Below, in pieces: positions 62,054-63,668 of a DNA stretch of 63,668 nt (position 1 is its first letter; every line of letters begins with the position of its first letter). The position numbers and the translations under genes were made by a program. A model generated the notes under the pieces. The model saw only the letters and a list, made by a program, of their open reading frames with translations. It was not told where the DNA came from and ran no database searches. This stretch comes from an uncultured Roseburia sp. (GTDB taxonomy: Bacteria; Bacillota; Clostridia; Lachnospirales; Lachnospiraceae): NCBI GenBank assembly GCA_947246475.1, contig CAMXSH010000008.1, positions 1 through 63,668 on the forward strand. The letters run 5' to 3'.

Positions 62054-63629
62054 TTATCTCTCCACATCTATTTCCAATCCCGATTTAAACTTCACCGTCA
62101 GCCTATCATCATACACCGTAATTTTCTCCACCAACCTCCGAACCAACTGCTCATCATATCCCAATGGCTCATTAACCTGTTTCTCCAAAAAGGCTCTCAT
62201 TTCCTCAATCCTCTGCCGCCTGCCATCCCTCTCCGCATCCTGTGTCAGAACATCCTGCCGCTGCTCCCTCAGTTTATGAATCTCATCCGCAACATCTCCA
62301 TATTCCTTTTTGCCGTTTGCCAGCCTCAAAAGCTCCTGCTGCAGTTCGCCCAGCCTACGGTCAATCTCCGCAATCTGCTCCCCGCTTTCACTCTCCAGCA
62401 CCTCTCTGATATTCTTTTCTAAAACAGGCAGGAATACATCCTTTCCACCCATTACTTCCTGAACCGCCTTTACCACCGCATTCTGCAGATCCGATTCCTG
62501 AATGGTTGATGCATCACATTTCTTTGGCCCATGCTCCACACGGGTACAGCACCGCCAGACCGTGGAATGTTTTCCCCTATTGTTCCATGCAATCCTGCGG
62601 TAAATGTCCCCACATTTGGAGCAGTAAACAATGCTTGACAAAGCATATTTGTTGCTATAGACCCGTTTCTTCCTTTTTGCTCCGCTGTGGAGATTTTCCC
62701 TCCGTGCCATCTCCTCCTGAACCTGCATATAAAGCACGGGGAATGATTGGCTCGTGGCTGTTCTCCACATAATACTGCGGTACAATGCCATTGTTCTTAA
62801 CCCGCTTCTTTGAAAGAAAATCCACTGTATAAGTTTTCTGCAGGAGGGCATCCCCGATATACTCCTCGTTCTGCAATATTTTCTTCAACGTTTCCGGCCG
62901 CCACTTTGCCTTTCCCGCCGCTGTCAGGATGCCGTCTGCCTCCAGGCTTTTTCCAATTTGTGCGAGGCTCTCCCCTTCCAGATATTCCCGGTAAATCCGC
63001 TTTACAACCTCTGCCTCTTCCGGCTCAATAATCAGCTGCCCTTCCTCATCCTTCGTGTATCCAAGGAAACGGTTATGGTTGACCTGCACAAGCCCCTGTT
63101 GGTAGCGGTACTGCAGCCCAAGCTTCACATTCTGGCTTAAGGACTGGCTTTCCTGCTGTGCCAGCGATGCCATGATGGTCAGCAGCACCTCCCCTTTGGA
63201 ATCCATGGTATTGATATTCTCTTTTTCAAAAAATACGGGGATATTCCTGTCTTTTAACTGCCGGATGTATTTCAGGCAGTCCAGTGTGTTCCTTGCAAAA
63301 CGGCTGATGGACTTGGTAATGACCATATTGATTTTTCCCGCCATGCATTCCTCGATCATGCGGTTAAACTCCCCGCGTTTACGGGTGTCAGTGCCAGAAA
63401 GACCTTCATCCGCAAATATCCCGGCCAGTTCCCATTCGGGATTTTTCTGTATATATTCCGTATAATGTTCGATCTGTGCCTCATAGCTTGTCGCCTGTTC
63501 TTCGACGTCCGTGGAAACACGGCAGTAAGCGGCAACCCGTAGCTTTGGATTATCCTCATCCTTTTCCTGTCTTGTGGCATGGTATCTTGCTGGGATGACT
63601 GTCACATTTGCATTCTTGTTTATCACCAT
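62054..63629 (-). pseudogene. Large serine recombinase, frameshifted
   Basis: From the ATG at 63629 the resolvase domain reads [10 protein letters not shown] (catalytic Ser), then [18 protein letters not shown] and [13 protein letters not shown]. The recombinase domain follows ([21 protein letters not shown]). Near 62725-62745, after HEPIIPR, the frame breaks. The other frame continues with [16 protein letters not shown], the zinc ribbon YCSKCGDIYRR...RCC, a coiled coil and TVKFKSGLEIDV to 62054. Together they make a typical 525-residue integrase of a conjugative or phage-type element. A deletion of a few bases probably inactivated it. Confidence 0.88.
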
Positions 63630-63668
63630 CTCTATCCCTCGCTTTCTATCAGGCTGTAAGCATATTCC

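Noticed and set aside
62506-62772. Plus-strand frame over the recombinase
   Set aside because: Antisense to the zinc-ribbon region of the recombinase; no independent support.

Overview
The window looks like a chromosome segment of a gut-type Lachnospiraceae bacterium (Firmicutes, Clostridia). Reasons: the division and cell-wall (dcw) gene order, the YaaD/YaaE-type PLP synthase pair, secreted GH43 enzymes with lysine-rich Ig-like modules, an HTH-aminotransferase fusion, strong AGGAGG ribosome binding sites, and many intrinsic terminators. Genus is not resolved. Base composition is moderate in the core genes and clearly AT-richer in several accessory blocks.

Layout. (1) 33-9566, minus strand: dcw cluster mraZ-rsmH-ftsL-like-two class B PBPs-mraY-murD-ftsW. 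It has an unusually clear MraZ operator (five AAGTGG boxes, four at exact 10-base spacing) on a sigma-A-like promoter, followed by about 200 bases of nested inverted repeats before mraZ. (2) 9798-13449: pdxS-pdxT, lgt and ychF. (3) 13536-17560: a degraded mobile region holding an integrase with an internal deletion, a truncated YobI-like NTPase, an IS1182-type transposase scar, an RHS core fragment, a lipoprotein and small unknowns. (4) 17644-22855: two COG0523 metallochaperone GTPases (one with a tandemly repeated His/Cys-rich insert), an M15 peptidase, pnuC, tRNA-Pro(CGG) and a small membrane/YbjQ operon. (5) 23122-29855: two secreted GH43 glycosidases flanking a Cys-rich small protein and an HTH-aminotransferase fusion. 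(6) 29960-34779: SHOCT protein, TetR/MFS efflux pair, lipoprotein and YgjP-type metalloprotease.

(7) 34807-53009 is a defence and transport island. It holds a 1366-residue STAND-like ATPase with fourteen 42-residue repeats (two units freshly duplicated), a MATE pump divergent from a Crp/Fnr-type regulator over a shared palindrome, a nonsense-interrupted ankyrin gene, a possible HEPN-like protein, a Uma2 nuclease, a heterodimeric ABC exporter with an HTH-methyltransferase, a serine hydrolase, and a SIR2-HerA two-gene anti-phage system. The SIR2-HerA promoter carries three tandem TGTCGAA-type boxes spaced like Spo0A sites. (8) 53307-57395: oleate hydratase, an HSL-type esterase, a Nudix hydrolase and a family 4 uracil-DNA glycosylase. 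(9) 57850-63629: an AT-rich three-gene operon (ThiC-like radical SAM enzyme, Fe-ADH-family dehydrogenase, membrane-anchored terpene-cyclase-like toroid) next to a frameshifted large serine recombinase. I do not recognise this operon as a described pathway.

The best candidates for something new are the ThiC-like/ADH/toroid operon, the long-repeat STAND ATPase, the possible Spo0A control of SIR2-HerA, and the structured element between the MraZ operator and mraZ. All functional calls come from motif and family recognition by eye; no database search was possible.
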